Shown: piece after piece, positions 19,254 to 28,259 of the stretch | Layout: each line of letters starts with the position of its first letter | How positions within the stretch are numbered: the first letter of the stretch is position 1 | Translations under genes and position numbers: made by a program | Source: Clostridia bacterium | GTDB lineage: Bacteria > Bacillota > Clostridia > Oscillospirales > Acutalibacteraceae | Reading direction: 5' to 3' | NCBI GenBank assembly: GCA_017380575.1 | Contig: JAFODS010000069.1 | Span: forward strand, 1 to 64,000 | DNA: 64,000 nucleotides | The notes under the pieces: generated by a model | The model's input: the letters and a program-made list of their open reading frames with translations, nothing else | Database searches by the model: none | What the model was told of the DNA's origin: nothing

Positions 19254-20164
19254 TAGTGTGCTCCTCCTATTATATCACTTAAATTTTCTATTGAATACTT
19301 TTCCATTACTGCAGGGAGATTATTTACGATATCTCTTGCTGCAAACGGGTCAATGAGATTTGCCGCACCGACCTCAACTGCAGTTGCACCTGCAAGCATA
19401 AGCTCGATTACATCCTCGGCACTTGAAACACCGCCCATTCCGACAATCGGAATATTAACCGCTTCATAAACCTGATAAATCATTCTGACCGCAACAGGCT
19501 TGATTGCAGGACCCGAAAAACCGCCCATTTTGTTAGCAATTACAGGTTTCTTTGTTTTAAGGTCAATCTTCATACCAAGCATTGTATTAATCATGCTGAT
19601 ACCGTCAGCACCTGCTTCTTCACAAGCTTTTGCAATTGATACGATATCCGTAACATTCGGTGAAAGCTTGATTATTACCGGCTTTGTCGTTACAGCCTTT
19701 ACTGCCTTTGTAACCTCCGCCGCAGCTTCTGCAGAAGTACCGAAAGCCATACCGCCTCCGTGTACATTCGGGCAGGAAACATTGACTTCAAGCCAGCCGA
19801 CCTGTTCTTCTTTATCAAGCTTTTCGCAGGTATAAACATAATCCTCAACAGCAAAGCCGCTTACGTTTGCCATAACAGGCTTATTGAAGCAAGCCTTGAG
19901 CTTCGGAAGCTCATTTGAGATAACAGCATCAACGCCGGGATTCTGAAGTCCGACCGCGTTGATCATTCCCCTGTCACATTCTGCAATTCTCGGAGTAGGA
20001 TTGCCGAAACGAGCATCCTTTGTTGTGCCCTTGAACGAGAATGTACCGAGACAATTTATATCATAAAGCTCTGCAAATTCATAACCGAAGCCGAATGTTC
20101 CGCTCGCAGGGATAATCGGATTATCAAGAGTGATTCCGCAAAGCTCAACTTTTGTGTTTACCAT
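19253..20164 (-). CDS. pyrD: Dihydroorotate dehydrogenase, class 1B catalytic subunit
   Basis: PyrD oxidises dihydroorotate to orotate with FMN. The 303-residue protein has the class 1 catalytic cysteine in [15 protein letters not shown] and a C-terminal [13 protein letters not shown]. The adjacent pyrK shows it is the 1B form, which passes electrons through FAD and a 2Fe-2S cluster to NAD+. Its first codons overlap the end of pyrK by seven bases. Confidence 0.96.
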   Translation of the reverse strand: MVNTKVELCGITLDNPIIPASGTFGFGYEFAELYDINCLGTFSFKGTTKDARFGNPTPRIAECDRGMINAVGLQNPGVDAVISNELPKLKACFNKPVMANVSGFAVEDYVYTCEKLDKEEQVGWLEVNVSCPNVHGGGMAFGTSAEAAAEVTKAVKAVTTKPVIIKLSPNVTDIVSIAKACEEAGADGISMINTMLGMKIDLKTKKPVIANKMGGFSGPAIKPVAVRMIYQVYEAVNIPIVGMGGVSSAEDVIELMLAGATAVEVGAANLIDPFAARDIVNNLPAVMEKYSIENLSDIIGGAH

Positions 20165-20889
20165 ATGATTTCCTCCCTTTCAAGTACGGGACCATCCTTG
20201 CAGATTCGTTTGTTACCGTATTTTGTCTTGCATGAGCAACCCATACAAGCACCGAATCCGCAACCCATTCTTTCTTCAAAGCTGTACTGACCGCTTGTTA
20301 CTGCAGTTGCTTCGATAGCCTTGAACATAGGCATCGGTCCGCAGGTGAAGAAGTATGAATAATCAAGATTTTTAAGAACGTCAGTAACGAAGCCCTTTGT
20401 TCCGTAGCTACCGTCAACTGTTGTTATATAAACCTCAGCACCGAGAGCCTTGAATTCATCCTCGAAGAAGATTTCTTCTTCCTTGTTGAAGCCGAGGATA
20501 ACCTTTACTTTTTTGCCCTCTTCGATAAGCTTTCTGCAAAGATTGTACATCGGAGGCACACCTACACCGCCACCGATAAGCACCGGACTGTCACCGCTTT
20601 TTGAGAGGTTGTATCCGTTACCGAGACCGACAAGAACATCAAGTTCTGTACCGCATTCAAGATTTGCCATAACCTCTGTGCCCTCACCGACAACCTTGTA
20701 GATGATTGTGAGTGTGTTTTCGTCGTAATCACAAACAGAAATCGGTCTTCTTAAATAGAAGCCGTCAAGCTTGATATTTACGAACTGACCTGAAGCTGTT
20801 ATTGCCGAAACATCGCCTTCAAGCTTCATAAGCCAGACATCTTTTGCAATTTTTTTGTTTTCAGTAATTTTTAAAAATACCTGTTTCAT
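20158..20889 (-). CDS. pyrK: Dihydroorotate dehydrogenase electron-transfer subunit
   Basis: PyrK carries FAD and a 2Fe-2S cluster and links PyrD to NAD+. In the 243-residue protein the FAD-binding RRPISV motif is at about 68-73, the NAD-binding IGGGVGVPPMYNLC lies mid-chain, and the cluster cysteines are Cys210, Cys215, Cys218 and Cys230 (C-x4-C-x2-C-x11-C). An extra cysteine, Cys220, lies in the loop. It precedes pyrD with a seven-base overlap. Confidence 0.96.
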   Translation of the reverse strand: MKQVFLKITENKKIAKDVWLMKLEGDVSAITASGQFVNIKLDGFYLRRPISVCDYDENTLTIIYKVVGEGTEVMANLECGTELDVLVGLGNGYNLSKSGDSPVLIGGGVGVPPMYNLCRKLIEEGKKVKVILGFNKEEEIFFEDEFKALGAEVYITTVDGSYGTKGFVTDVLKNLDYSYFFTCGPMPMFKAIEATAVTSGQYSFEERMGCGFGACMGCSCKTKYGNKRICKDGPVLEREEIIW

Positions 20890-20892
20890 TTC

Positions 20893-22152
20893 TTACTCCT
20901 CGTATGCTACTTCACCGTCGGCAATTGTAAGAATACATTTCGCATTCAATTCAACACCCTCAAACGGTGTACTTCTTCCCTTTGATAAAAACTCTTCGGG
21001 ATTGACTGTGTATTTTTCATCAAGGTCAAACACAGCAAGATTTGCTTTTTCGCCAACCTTTATTCCGTTTTCAAATCCGAAACGCTTGCACGGATTTACA
21101 CTCATTATTTCAACAAGCTTTTCAAGAGTCATAAGACCTGTTTTTACAAAGTTCGTGTACATAACAGAAAACGCTGTTTCGATTCCGACAACACCCATCA
21201 TACTGTCCTTGAGGCCTTTGCTCTTCTCTTCTGCAGAATGCGGTGCGTGATCGGTTGCAATCATATCGATTGTTCCGTCGAGCACGCCCTCAACAAGTGC
21301 TTTTCTGTCCTCTTCGCTTCGAAGGGGCGGATTCATCTTGAAACGTGCATTCTCCTGCAGATCCTTATCCGAAAGAACAAGGTAATGCGGTCCTGTTTCG
21401 CAGGTTACGTCAACACCCCGTGCTTTTGCCTGACGGATGATTTCCACACTCTCTTTTGTTGAGATGTGACAGACGTGATAGCTGCAGCCTGTTTCTTCGA
21501 CGCGCTTAAGGTCACGTGCAATCGGGCCATATTCACTTTCAGAGCAAATACCCTTGTGTCCGTGTGCCTTTGCATATTCACCGTCGTGGATGTAACCGCC
21601 GTAAAGAAGGCTGTTATCTTCACAGTGAGCAACAATCATTTTGCCGAGCGACTTGGCTTTAAGCATAGCCTCGCGCATAAGCTCTTCATCCTGAACACCT
21701 CTGCCGTCGTCCGAAAAGCCTGCAACATAAGGTGCCATCGATTCCATATCCGAAAGCACTTCACCCTTTTCGCCGACAGTTATTGTGCCGTACGGACGAA
21801 CATCTATCACAGCATCTTTTTCAATAAGATCAAGCTGAACCTTAAGATTTTCAAGGCTGTCGGGTGTTGGATTAAGATTCGGCATTGAGCAGACAAGAGT
21901 GTATCCGCCGTGTGCACAAGCCTTCGTTCCTGTTTCAATTGTTTCTTTATAAGAAAAACCCGGCTCTCGCAAATGCACGTGAACATCTGCAAGTCCGGGT
22001 AAAATATACATATTTTCGCAATCAATTGCTTTTGCAGGCAATGAGCCGGTATATTCGGAAACAGAGGCAATACGACCAGAAGAAACAAGTATATCCTGCT
22101 TTACAAATCTGCCGTCAATGTAAACTTTTCCGCCTTTAAGAATGTAGTCCAT
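20893..22152 (-). CDS. pyrC: Dihydroorotase
   Basis: PyrC cyclises carbamoyl-aspartate to dihydroorotate. From the ATG at 22152 (AAGGAG upstream) it has 419 residues; the longer open frame to 22185 has no ribosome site. The zinc-binding HVHLREPG is near residue 60, followed by other metal histidines (VAHCED, HVCHIS) and IATDHAPHS with the catalytic Asp. It is the class I (PyrC long) type and is the first gene of the pyr operon. Confidence 0.95.
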   Translation of the reverse strand: MDYILKGGKVYIDGRFVKQDILVSSGRIASVSEYTGSLPAKAIDCENMYILPGLADVHVHLREPGFSYKETIETGTKACAHGGYTLVCSMPNLNPTPDSLENLKVQLDLIEKDAVIDVRPYGTITVGEKGEVLSDMESMAPYVAGFSDDGRGVQDEELMREAMLKAKSLGKMIVAHCEDNSLLYGGYIHDGEYAKAHGHKGICSESEYGPIARDLKRVEETGCSYHVCHISTKESVEIIRQAKARGVDVTCETGPHYLVLSDKDLQENARFKMNPPLRSEEDRKALVEGVLDGTIDMIATDHAPHSAEEKSKGLKDSMMGVVGIETAFSVMYTNFVKTGLMTLEKLVEIMSVNPCKRFGFENGIKVGEKANLAVFDLDEKYTVNPEEFLSKGRSTPFEGVELNAKCILTIADGEVAYEE

Positions 22153-22209
22153 AACCTGCTCCTTCCGTCGCTTAAAAAGTGACAACGTAAAGTTTTCGTA
22201 TCAATGAAA

Positions 22210-22238
22210 ATTTTATCACATTAAGGGGTTTTTGTCAA
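22210..22238 (-). promoter_or_regulatory. Sigma-A promoter of the pyrimidine operon
   Basis: TTGACA (22233-22238) and TAAAAT (22210-22215) on the minus strand are 17 bases apart. The leader to the pyrC ATG is only about 50 bases and shows no PyrR-type hairpins, so control by PyrR attenuation is not evident. Confidence 0.85.
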
Positions 22239-22321
22239 TGAAAAGCGAGTTGCAAAAACATAAATAAAAACCACAAAATAAGGCATTATTTTGTGAATAA
22301 AGACGCATTTTATGACATAAC

Positions 22322-22360
22322 AAAAATAATCCGACACCGCTTCACGATGCCGGATTTAAT
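22322..22360 (-). terminator. Terminator of the lipase-like gene
   Basis: AATCCGGCATCG and CGGTGTCGGATT (22345-22356 with 22328-22339) form a stem with two mismatches and a five-base loop; ATTTTTGTT follows on the minus strand. Confidence 0.75.
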
Positions 22361-22364
22361 TTAA

Positions 22365-24182
22365 TTAGTCAAGAGGGAGAAAATCCCAGAAATCTGCGAA
22401 GCCCTTCTTGCCGAAAATCTTAAGAAGAACGTCTGAAACAACGCCGAGAACAAGCTCAACAGCATCCATTGTCGGGTCCTCAACCTCAGGCTGATATCTG
22501 TCTTCCCAGATATTGTACTTAACGTTAAGTTCGATAAGAAGATCCTTGAGAGCAAAGATGATTTCGTCATCTGCATCACGGTCGTTGAGTGTACGAGCCA
22601 TCATAGCTTCTGCATCTGCAACAGCCTTGTCAAGCTTTGCAGCATCTGCCGGTTCAAGAGTTGAGCGGTCGATTGTTGCTGCATCGGGAAGATAGTCTCT
22701 TGTAAGTCTTCTTACGAATCTTGACTCGTTGAACTGCGGATATGTATTCTTGCAGTCTGCAACTGAATGGATGTTGCCGAGAGCGATTTCAAAAGCAAGG
22801 CTCAAAGCTGTGTTGTTGTCTGTAAGCTCGTGCTTCTGACCCTCGAAGTACCAAGATGTATCCTCGAAATAGCATGTTGAAGCGTCGATTGAGCCGTCGG
22901 GTGAAACGTTGTGTGCAGGATCTGCGATGTAAGCATCGTCAAATTTCTGACCTGCAGGAACGAATGATGTACCCGGTGCTGTTGAAGAAATCTGAATAAT
23001 TTCGTCTGAGTTTGTTGTATCGTATGTTTCAAAGAACTTGAAGAAGCCGTAGTCCTCATCACCGAAAGCAAGGTTGTAACCGCTGATGAAATAGAACTCT
23101 GTGCCGTATGTATTCTTCTGATACATAAGTCTTTCTTCAAGGTTAGCCTGAGCCTCAGCATATCTTGATGTCTGAGCCTTTACTTCAGCCATATCTTCAC
23201 CCTGAAGATACTTCTCTGCAACCTCAGCATATCTGCCTGAAGGACAGAGTGACATAAATGAAGTGTTTGTAAGGAAAAGAGTTTTAACAAGTGAATCAAC
23301 GATATCGTCAAGAATGTTTCTGAGCTCCTGCTTAGGAAGAATTCTTGCAGCAATATTGATGATTGAACCAACGTAAGGATCAACGAAACCGAGTTCGCCG
23401 AGAAGGTTTGTGTAAACCATTGCAGGTGCGTTATCGTCGAAATCGCCAAGCATAAGGTCAGCAAAAACATCACTGCCGTCCCATGCGCCTACGATACTGA
23501 TAACCTTCTGAACTCTGCCTGCATCAGGATACTGATTGAGATAGTTATTAACAACGCTTGCACCCATGCTCATCGGAACAAGGATAACCTTTGAAGCACC
23601 TGTCTGCTTAAGAACAACGTTTTCAATGAAATCGTTGAGACCTACTGCATTCTGGTCAGCGTTTGAGAAAACAGGATAGTTATAGCAATATACGTTCTCT
23701 TCACCGATTTCTTTGAGGAGGAAATCACAAGGAATTCTGTCGTCAAAGATATCTCTTGCTTCCTCGTCATACTCAGAAACAGGATACTTATGAAGCGGAG
23801 TTACAACGTTGTTGATCGGGTTGCCTTCTTCATCACTGAGATGGTCTGAGAAGAAAACCTTGAGAACGTTTTCAATGCTTGAATTAGCAATTACGTCTCT
23901 CTGAAGACCGATTGACATTACAAACTCAGCTACAAATTTGAGAAGGTTAATCCAATCGCCCAAGCCAAAGCTTGCAAAATCTGTGTTAACGTGAAGAAGG
24001 TTCCAATCTGCAACAACGTTACCTTCGTCATCATACTTGTAAGTCTGTGACTGACCGATACCGGGAACAAAGACAACAGGAACTACCTCTTCCTTTGCCG
24101 CAACAGTAAATGCTGCTGTCATAGCTGAAAATGCCATAACAACACAAAGAAGAACTGCTAACAATTTCTTTGTAATTTTCAT
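22365..24182 (-). CDS. Exported lipase-like alpha/beta hydrolase
   Basis: From the ATG at 24182 (GGAGGTC seven bases upstream) the product has 605 residues. It begins with a signal peptide: KITKK, then a hydrophobic run and a cleavage-like AFTVAAKE. An oxyanion-type VVFVPGIGQSQ follows directly. The nucleophile elbow appears to be VPMSMGAS, that is P-x-S-x-G instead of G-x-S-x-G, and KVISIVGAWDGSD comes soon after, as in serine lipases with a lid. A helical C-terminal part (about 490-605) is of unknown fold. It has its own promoter and terminator and so forms a one-gene unit. A secreted esterase or lipase is inferred; no substrate can be named. Confidence 0.7.
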   Translation of the reverse strand: MKITKKLLAVLLCVVMAFSAMTAAFTVAAKEEVVPVVFVPGIGQSQTYKYDDEGNVVADWNLLHVNTDFASFGLGDWINLLKFVAEFVMSIGLQRDVIANSSIENVLKVFFSDHLSDEEGNPINNVVTPLHKYPVSEYDEEARDIFDDRIPCDFLLKEIGEENVYCYNYPVFSNADQNAVGLNDFIENVVLKQTGASKVILVPMSMGASVVNNYLNQYPDAGRVQKVISIVGAWDGSDVFADLMLGDFDDNAPAMVYTNLLGELGFVDPYVGSIINIAARILPKQELRNILDDIVDSLVKTLFLTNTSFMSLCPSGRYAEVAEKYLQGEDMAEVKAQTSRYAEAQANLEERLMYQKNTYGTEFYFISGYNLAFGDEDYGFFKFFETYDTTNSDEIIQISSTAPGTSFVPAGQKFDDAYIADPAHNVSPDGSIDASTCYFEDTSWYFEGQKHELTDNNTALSLAFEIALGNIHSVADCKNTYPQFNESRFVRRLTRDYLPDAATIDRSTLEPADAAKLDKAVADAEAMMARTLNDRDADDEIIFALKDLLIELNVKYNIWEDRYQPEVEDPTMDAVELVLGVVSDVLLKIFGKKGFADFWDFLPLD

Positions 24183-24215
24183 ATTTTTGACCTCCATAGC
24201 CATTATTACTAAATG

Positions 24216-24244
24216 ATTGTATCAAAAAAACCAAATAAAATCAA
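24216..24244 (-). promoter_or_regulatory. Promoter of the lipase-like gene
   Basis: TTGATT (24239-24244) and TACAAT (24216-24221) on the minus strand are 17 bases apart, upstream of a GGAGGTC ribosome site. Confidence 0.7.
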
Positions 24245-24259
24245 TATACAAAAAGAAAA

Positions 24260-24937
24260 TTATGCAATTAATATATCCAGGAGTTCCTTAAGAGTACTTA
24301 TCTGATATGTAGGCTTAATTTCCGATGACGTTTTTTCACTTATCCAACAGCAGTCAATCCCATAATTCACTGCACCCAAAATATCTGAACTGAGCGAATC
24401 CCCTATAACAAGACACTTTGATTTATCCTTTTCGGGAATATTCAGAAAAACATGGTCAAAGTATTCCTTTTTCGGTTTATCAAACCCTACTTCTTCGGAA
24501 ATGAACACACCGTCAAAATACTGCATAAGCGGTAAATCCGTAAGTCTGCCCTGCTGAACGATTTTCGCACCGTTTGTGATGATGTACATTGAATAACTCT
24601 TTCTGAGTTCACGGCATATATCCTCAGCACCGTCAATAACAAACCTGCCCTGCGAAAGGAAATGCATATAATCCGCATTAGCCTTTGCTCCGTCAGCCTC
24701 AACACCGAGAGCTTTGAAAAAATCGGGAAATCGCGTTGCAAAAAGCTCCTTACGCGTAATTTCTCCCTTTTCAAGAGCTTTCCATTTTGATTGGTTTGTC
24801 AAAGAATACAACCTTTTATTTTCCTCGGTTGCAGGTAACGAATATTTCAACAGCAATTTTTCAATTGCATTTTCTTCAGCCTTTTTAAAATCCATCAATG
24901 TATCATCAAGATCAAAAAGAAGAGTTGTATACTTCAT
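24260..24937 (-). CDS. HAD-family phosphatase, YjjG-like nucleotidase
   Basis: The 225-residue protein has the HAD motifs in order: LLFDLDDTLMDF (motif I with the nucleophile Asp, residues 7-18), YIITNGA (motif II), the lysine in VGFDKPKKEYFDHV (motif III) and CLVIGDSLSSDILGA (motif IV). The helical cap and the overall pattern match the YjjG/YfnB group, known to dephosphorylate pyrimidine nucleotides, including non-canonical ones. That substrate is a family inference. GGAGGTAG precedes the ATG. It lies between a terminator and the lipase promoter, and its own promoter is not clear. Confidence 0.85.
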   Translation of the reverse strand: MKYTTLLFDLDDTLMDFKKAEENAIEKLLLKYSLPATEENKRLYSLTNQSKWKALEKGEITRKELFATRFPDFFKALGVEADGAKANADYMHFLSQGRFVIDGAEDICRELRKSYSMYIITNGAKIVQQGRLTDLPLMQYFDGVFISEEVGFDKPKKEYFDHVFLNIPEKDKSKCLVIGDSLSSDILGAVNYGIDCCWISEKTSSEIKPTYQISTLKELLDILIA

Positions 24938-24949
24938 AAGCTACCTCCA

Positions 24950-24980
24950 AAGAAAAAAGGGCTGTTTCCAGCCCTTTTAA
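24950..24980 (-). terminator. Terminator of the alkaline phosphatase gene
   Basis: A 10-bp perfect stem AAAAGGGCTG/CAGCCCTTTT (24955-24964 with 24969-24978) is followed on the minus strand by TTCTTTGG; together with the stem ends this gives a T6 run. Confidence 0.85.
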
Positions 24981-24984
24981 ATAA

Positions 24985-26109
24985 TTAAAGCTTGATTCTC
25001 GGGAAATCTTCTTCCTTAGCACCCATAATACGTGCAATCTGTGTTGAAACTTCGCAGTTTTTATAAGCTTTGCCGTCGATGAAGCCTGCATCTGTTGCAG
25101 AAACGAAAACAGGAACGTTTACGCCTGTGTGGCTGCCTGTTGTGTAGTAGTACTCATCCTTTTCAGCGTTATATGTAATACCGCCTGTTTCGTGGTCAGC
25201 TGTAACAACAACGAGTGTTTCGCCGTCCTTTGCAGCATAATCAAGAGCTACCTGAATAGCCTTATCAAACTCAGCGGTATGTGATGTTGAACCGTTGAAG
25301 TCGTTTGAATGTGAGAACTTGTCGATATGAGCACCTTCAACCATAAGGAAGAAGCCGTCTTCATCATCGTCAAGAAGGTCAATAGCCTTCTCTGTCATTT
25401 CAGCAATGTAAGGAGTATCATTATCATCCTTAACTGCAGCAACATCGTCCCAGTTGAACTGACCGAATGAACGTGAACCCTCAGAAAGAGCGTTCATTTC
25501 AGCTCTTGTTGTGAAGTAATCAAATCCGTTTTCTGCACACTTTTCCGCTGTAACACTCTCTGATGCACAGCCCCATACGAGTGTGAGGTCAGATTCCATC
25601 TGATCGTATGAAATATTTCTTTCTGATGTACGTGCAATTGCATGAGCTGAGAAAGAAGCCGGAGTTGCACCGCTTGTTTCGTCAGTTGTAACAACACCTG
25701 CAGCCTTACCGCGCTCAATAGCAAACTCGGAAAGTGAAATAGGATACTGCCAATTGTTTGCAAACGGGTTAAATGCAAAAACGCCGATTGCACCGTTATA
25801 TGTTCTTATACCGCAAGCAAGAGCTGTACCGCCGGCTGCACTGTCAGTTACCTTATTTGTAAGGCTTCTTGTTTCAGACTGGCTGCATACAGGCATTGTT
25901 TCCATTACGAGATTAACGTTCTTGAGCTTCTTTGTAGCCTCAAGAGTGTTAAATCCCATACCGTCGCCGATCATAAGAATAACATTTTTGTAAGTTTTGT
26001 AGTTTTCCTCACCTGTTGCCTTATCGCCTGTCATTCCGAACCAACCGGAAATGCAGACAAGAACAGCAAGGAGAACTGAAAGTGATGATTTTACTGCTAA
26101 CATAAACAT
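24985..26109 (-). CDS. Exported alkaline phosphatase
   Basis: This 374-residue protein belongs to the PhoA-type alkaline phosphatase family. A hydrophobic N-terminus (residues 5-26) serves as signal or anchor. VILMIGDGMGF holds the first metal Asp (49), and TDSAAGGTALACG contains the nucleophile Ser90. Further metal ligands are in VEGAHIDKFSH, VVTADHETGG and GSHTGVNVPV. It would release phosphate from monoesters outside the membrane. It is shorter than E. coli PhoA (about 450 residues). A strong sigma-A promoter precedes it; I saw no clear PhoP box. AGGAGG sits nine bases before the ATG. Confidence 0.92.
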   Translation of the reverse strand: MFMLAVKSSLSVLLAVLVCISGWFGMTGDKATGEENYKTYKNVILMIGDGMGFNTLEATKKLKNVNLVMETMPVCSQSETRSLTNKVTDSAAGGTALACGIRTYNGAIGVFAFNPFANNWQYPISLSEFAIERGKAAGVVTTDETSGATPASFSAHAIARTSERNISYDQMESDLTLVWGCASESVTAEKCAENGFDYFTTRAEMNALSEGSRSFGQFNWDDVAAVKDDNDTPYIAEMTEKAIDLLDDDEDGFFLMVEGAHIDKFSHSNDFNGSTSHTAEFDKAIQVALDYAAKDGETLVVVTADHETGGITYNAEKDEYYYTTGSHTGVNVPVFVSATDAGFIDGKAYKNCEVSTQIARIMGAKEEDFPRIKL

Positions 26110-26141
26110 AATTTTCTGCCTCCTGAAAATTTGATATTATA

Positions 26142-26170
26142 ATTATACTACATAAAAATTCCGTTTTCAA
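26142..26170 (-). promoter_or_regulatory. Promoter of the alkaline phosphatase gene
   Basis: TTGAAA (26165-26170) and TATAAT (26142-26147) on the minus strand are 17 bases apart, immediately after the preceding gene's stop codon. Confidence 0.8.
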
Positions 26171-26175
26171 GAAAA

Positions 26176-27282
26176 TTAAAACAATTTTCTTAAAAGAGAA
26201 TTTATGAAAGCCGTGTCAACATTTCCCCAGTTACGCTTAAGTGCCGCATTGTTTTCCCAACGGACAGAAAGCTTTTCAATATCCGAATCACTGAGTTTAA
26301 CATCAATCGGAGGTGTTATTTTTTCCACCGCTGTTTTAAAGCCAATCTCATCAACACGTATTTCATCAAAGAATTCTTTGGTAAGTTCAGGCTTGACATC
26401 CGCATTATAATCAATAAATTCATTGATAAAAACAGCACATGCTGTACCGTGAGCAATACCGTAGTTTTCGGTAAGGAAATAGCCGAGTGCGTGCGGAAAT
26501 GCAGTTCCCGTTATTGCAATTGCAAGACCGCCAAGAATTGATGCATTGTAAAGCTCTTCCCTGTCTTCAATTGTCAGAACGTCTGTTGATCCAGACATAA
26601 TTTTTTCAAAAACCTTCAGAAGCTTTCTTATACCTGCAACCGCATAAATTTTTGAAATATCGTTTGCAGAACGATTAAAAAAGCTTTCAACACAGTGTGC
26701 GAGTGCATCAACCGCCGTTGATCGAGTGAAAGAATCGCTGAGGCTGAGGGTGTATTTCGGATCACCGAGAGAAAGAACAGGATACGAAAGATCGTTTCTG
26801 AAGCTCTTTTTTAAGCCTTTGCTGTTTGTTATAACAGCTACACTTGTAACCTCACTTCCCGTACCCGCGGTTGTTCCTACCGCCACTACAGGAAGAGGCT
26901 GTTCCGACCAATTCATAGCATAAAGATTTTTTTCCGTAATATCAGGGTTTGCGGCAACAACAGCAATCGCCTTTGACGCATCAAGCGGAGAACCTCCGCC
27001 AATGCCGAGTATGAAATCCGCCTTTAAGTCAGAGGCGATTTTTCCTGCCTCAAAGCAGGATTCAACCGTCGGATTCTGACAAATTTTATCATAGATTTCA
27101 TACTTTACACCTGTTGAATCAAGTGCCTTGGTAACATCGTCAAGTGCTCCGCATTTTTTTGCAGATGAAGCACCTGTTACAATAAGACATCTGTCACCGT
27201 AAGAGCCGAGCCTTTCAGCATTGTTTTTAACACAGTCAACACCCGTTATAAGTCTTGTGTTAACAAAGAAATTCATATTCAT
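26176..27282 (-). CDS. Iron-containing alcohol dehydrogenase
   Basis: The 368-residue protein is a group III (Fe-dependent) alcohol dehydrogenase that interconverts an aldehyde and an alcohol with NAD(P)H. GIGGGSPLDASKA binds the nucleotide, TTAGTGSEVTSVAVI follows, and the metal ligands are in VDALAHCVE, TAFPHALGY and YGIAHGTA. Substrate range cannot be told from sequence; butanol/ethanol-type or glycerol-type enzymes are possible. It stands alone between the yebC terminator and the phosphatase promoter. The ribosome site is weak (GGTGATT). Confidence 0.92.
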   Translation of the reverse strand: MNMNFFVNTRLITGVDCVKNNAERLGSYGDRCLIVTGASSAKKCGALDDVTKALDSTGVKYEIYDKICQNPTVESCFEAGKIASDLKADFILGIGGGSPLDASKAIAVVAANPDITEKNLYAMNWSEQPLPVVAVGTTAGTGSEVTSVAVITNSKGLKKSFRNDLSYPVLSLGDPKYTLSLSDSFTRSTAVDALAHCVESFFNRSANDISKIYAVAGIRKLLKVFEKIMSGSTDVLTIEDREELYNASILGGLAIAITGTAFPHALGYFLTENYGIAHGTACAVFINEFIDYNADVKPELTKEFFDEIRVDEIGFKTAVEKITPPIDVKLSDSDIEKLSVRWENNAALKRNWGNVDTAFINSLLRKLF

Positions 27283-27347
27283 AATTAATCACCGTTTTTA
27301 TTTTAAATCAAACAGCCAAAAAACACAATAGGCTTTTCTGCTGACAA

Positions 27348-27383
27348 TGTAAAAACCCGTAAGATTTAAGAACCTTACGGGAA
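27348..27383 (-). terminator. Terminator of yebC
   Basis: CCCGTAAG/CTTACGGG (27374-27381 with 27356-27363) forms an 8-bp perfect stem followed by TTTTTAC on the minus strand. Confidence 0.85.
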
Positions 27384-27414
27384 TAATATTTCAGAAACAG
27401 AAACAGAATTAAAA

Positions 27415-28146
27415 TCAGTCTTCCATTTCCCAGTTGTGCCATACGTTCTGAACGTCGTCGTTGTCGTCAAACATATCAAGCATCTTATTCATATTTGTGA
27501 TATCGTCTTCGTTTGTAAGCTTTGTGTATGTGCTGGGTACATACTCAACCTCTGCCTGAAGGAATGAGTAGCCCTTTGCTTCAAGCTCATCGCGTACTGC
27601 ACCGAGGTCATTTGCCTCAGTACGAATTTCGAACACGCCTTCTTCATCAGTGATGAAATCTGTTGCACCTGACTCAAGAGCATCTTCCATAAGCTTCTCT
27701 TCGTCAACGCCTTCAGCTTCTACCATAATAACACCGCAACGAGAGAACATAAAAGAAACGCAACCGCTCTGTCCCATGTTACCGCCGAACTTATCGAAGT
27801 AATGACGTACGTCACCTGCTGTACGGTTACGGTTATCTGTAAGAGTTTCAACGATAACAGCGATACCTGACGGGCCGTAGCCTTCGTACATGATTTCTTC
27901 GTAGTTATCTGAGTTGCCTTCACCTGCAGCCTTTTTGATGATACGCTCGATATTATCGTTAGGTACGTTATTTGACTTTGCCTTTGCGATTACGTCCTTG
28001 AGCTTTGTGTTAACTGAGGGATCGGGACCGCCGTTCTTAACAGCAACAGCGATTTCACGGCCGATTTTTGTAAAAATCTTTGCTCTTGCGCCGTCTGTTT
28101 TTTCCTTTTTACGTTTAATTGTGCTCCATTTTGAATGTCCTGACAT
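27415..28146 (-). CDS. yebC: YebC/PmpR-family DNA-binding or translation factor
   Basis: The product begins MSGHSKWSTIKRKKEKTDG, the near-invariant start of YebC proteins, so the ATG at 28146 (GGTGAT upstream) is chosen over the six-codon longer frame. The 243-residue length is normal. It contains IERIIKKAAGEG, YEGYGPSGIAVIVETLTDN and the acidic C-terminus. Family members are described as transcription regulators and, more recently, as factors that help ribosomes at proline-rich stretches. It has its own consensus promoter. Confidence 0.96.
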   Translation of the reverse strand: MSGHSKWSTIKRKKEKTDGARAKIFTKIGREIAVAVKNGGPDPSVNTKLKDVIAKAKSNNVPNDNIERIIKKAAGEGNSDNYEEIMYEGYGPSGIAVIVETLTDNRNRTAGDVRHYFDKFGGNMGQSGCVSFMFSRCGVIMVEAEGVDEEKLMEDALESGATDFITDEEGVFEIRTEANDLGAVRDELEAKGYSFLQAEVEYVPSTYTKLTNEDDITNMNKMLDMFDDNDDVQNVWHNWEMED

Positions 28147-28178
28147 ATTTATCACCATTTTCAAAAAATTTCTTAAAG

Positions 28179-28207
28179 ATTATATACTACAAGGGTGATT
28201 TTGTCAA
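28179..28207 (-). promoter_or_regulatory. Sigma-A promoter of yebC
   Basis: TTGACA (28202-28207) and TATAAT (28179-28184) on the minus strand are 17 bases apart: a perfect consensus. Confidence 0.88.
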
Positions 28208-28221
28208 CAGCGGACAGGCAG

Positions 28222-28256
28222 AAAAATCAGCCTGCGAAATCATCGCAAGCTGAAGA
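28222..28256 (-). terminator. Terminator of the ferritin-like gene
   Basis: TCAGCTTGCG and CGCAGGCTGA (28244-28253 with 28227-28236) form a 10-bp stem with one mismatch, followed by TTTTTC on the minus strand. Confidence 0.75.
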
Positions 28257-28259
28257 AAA

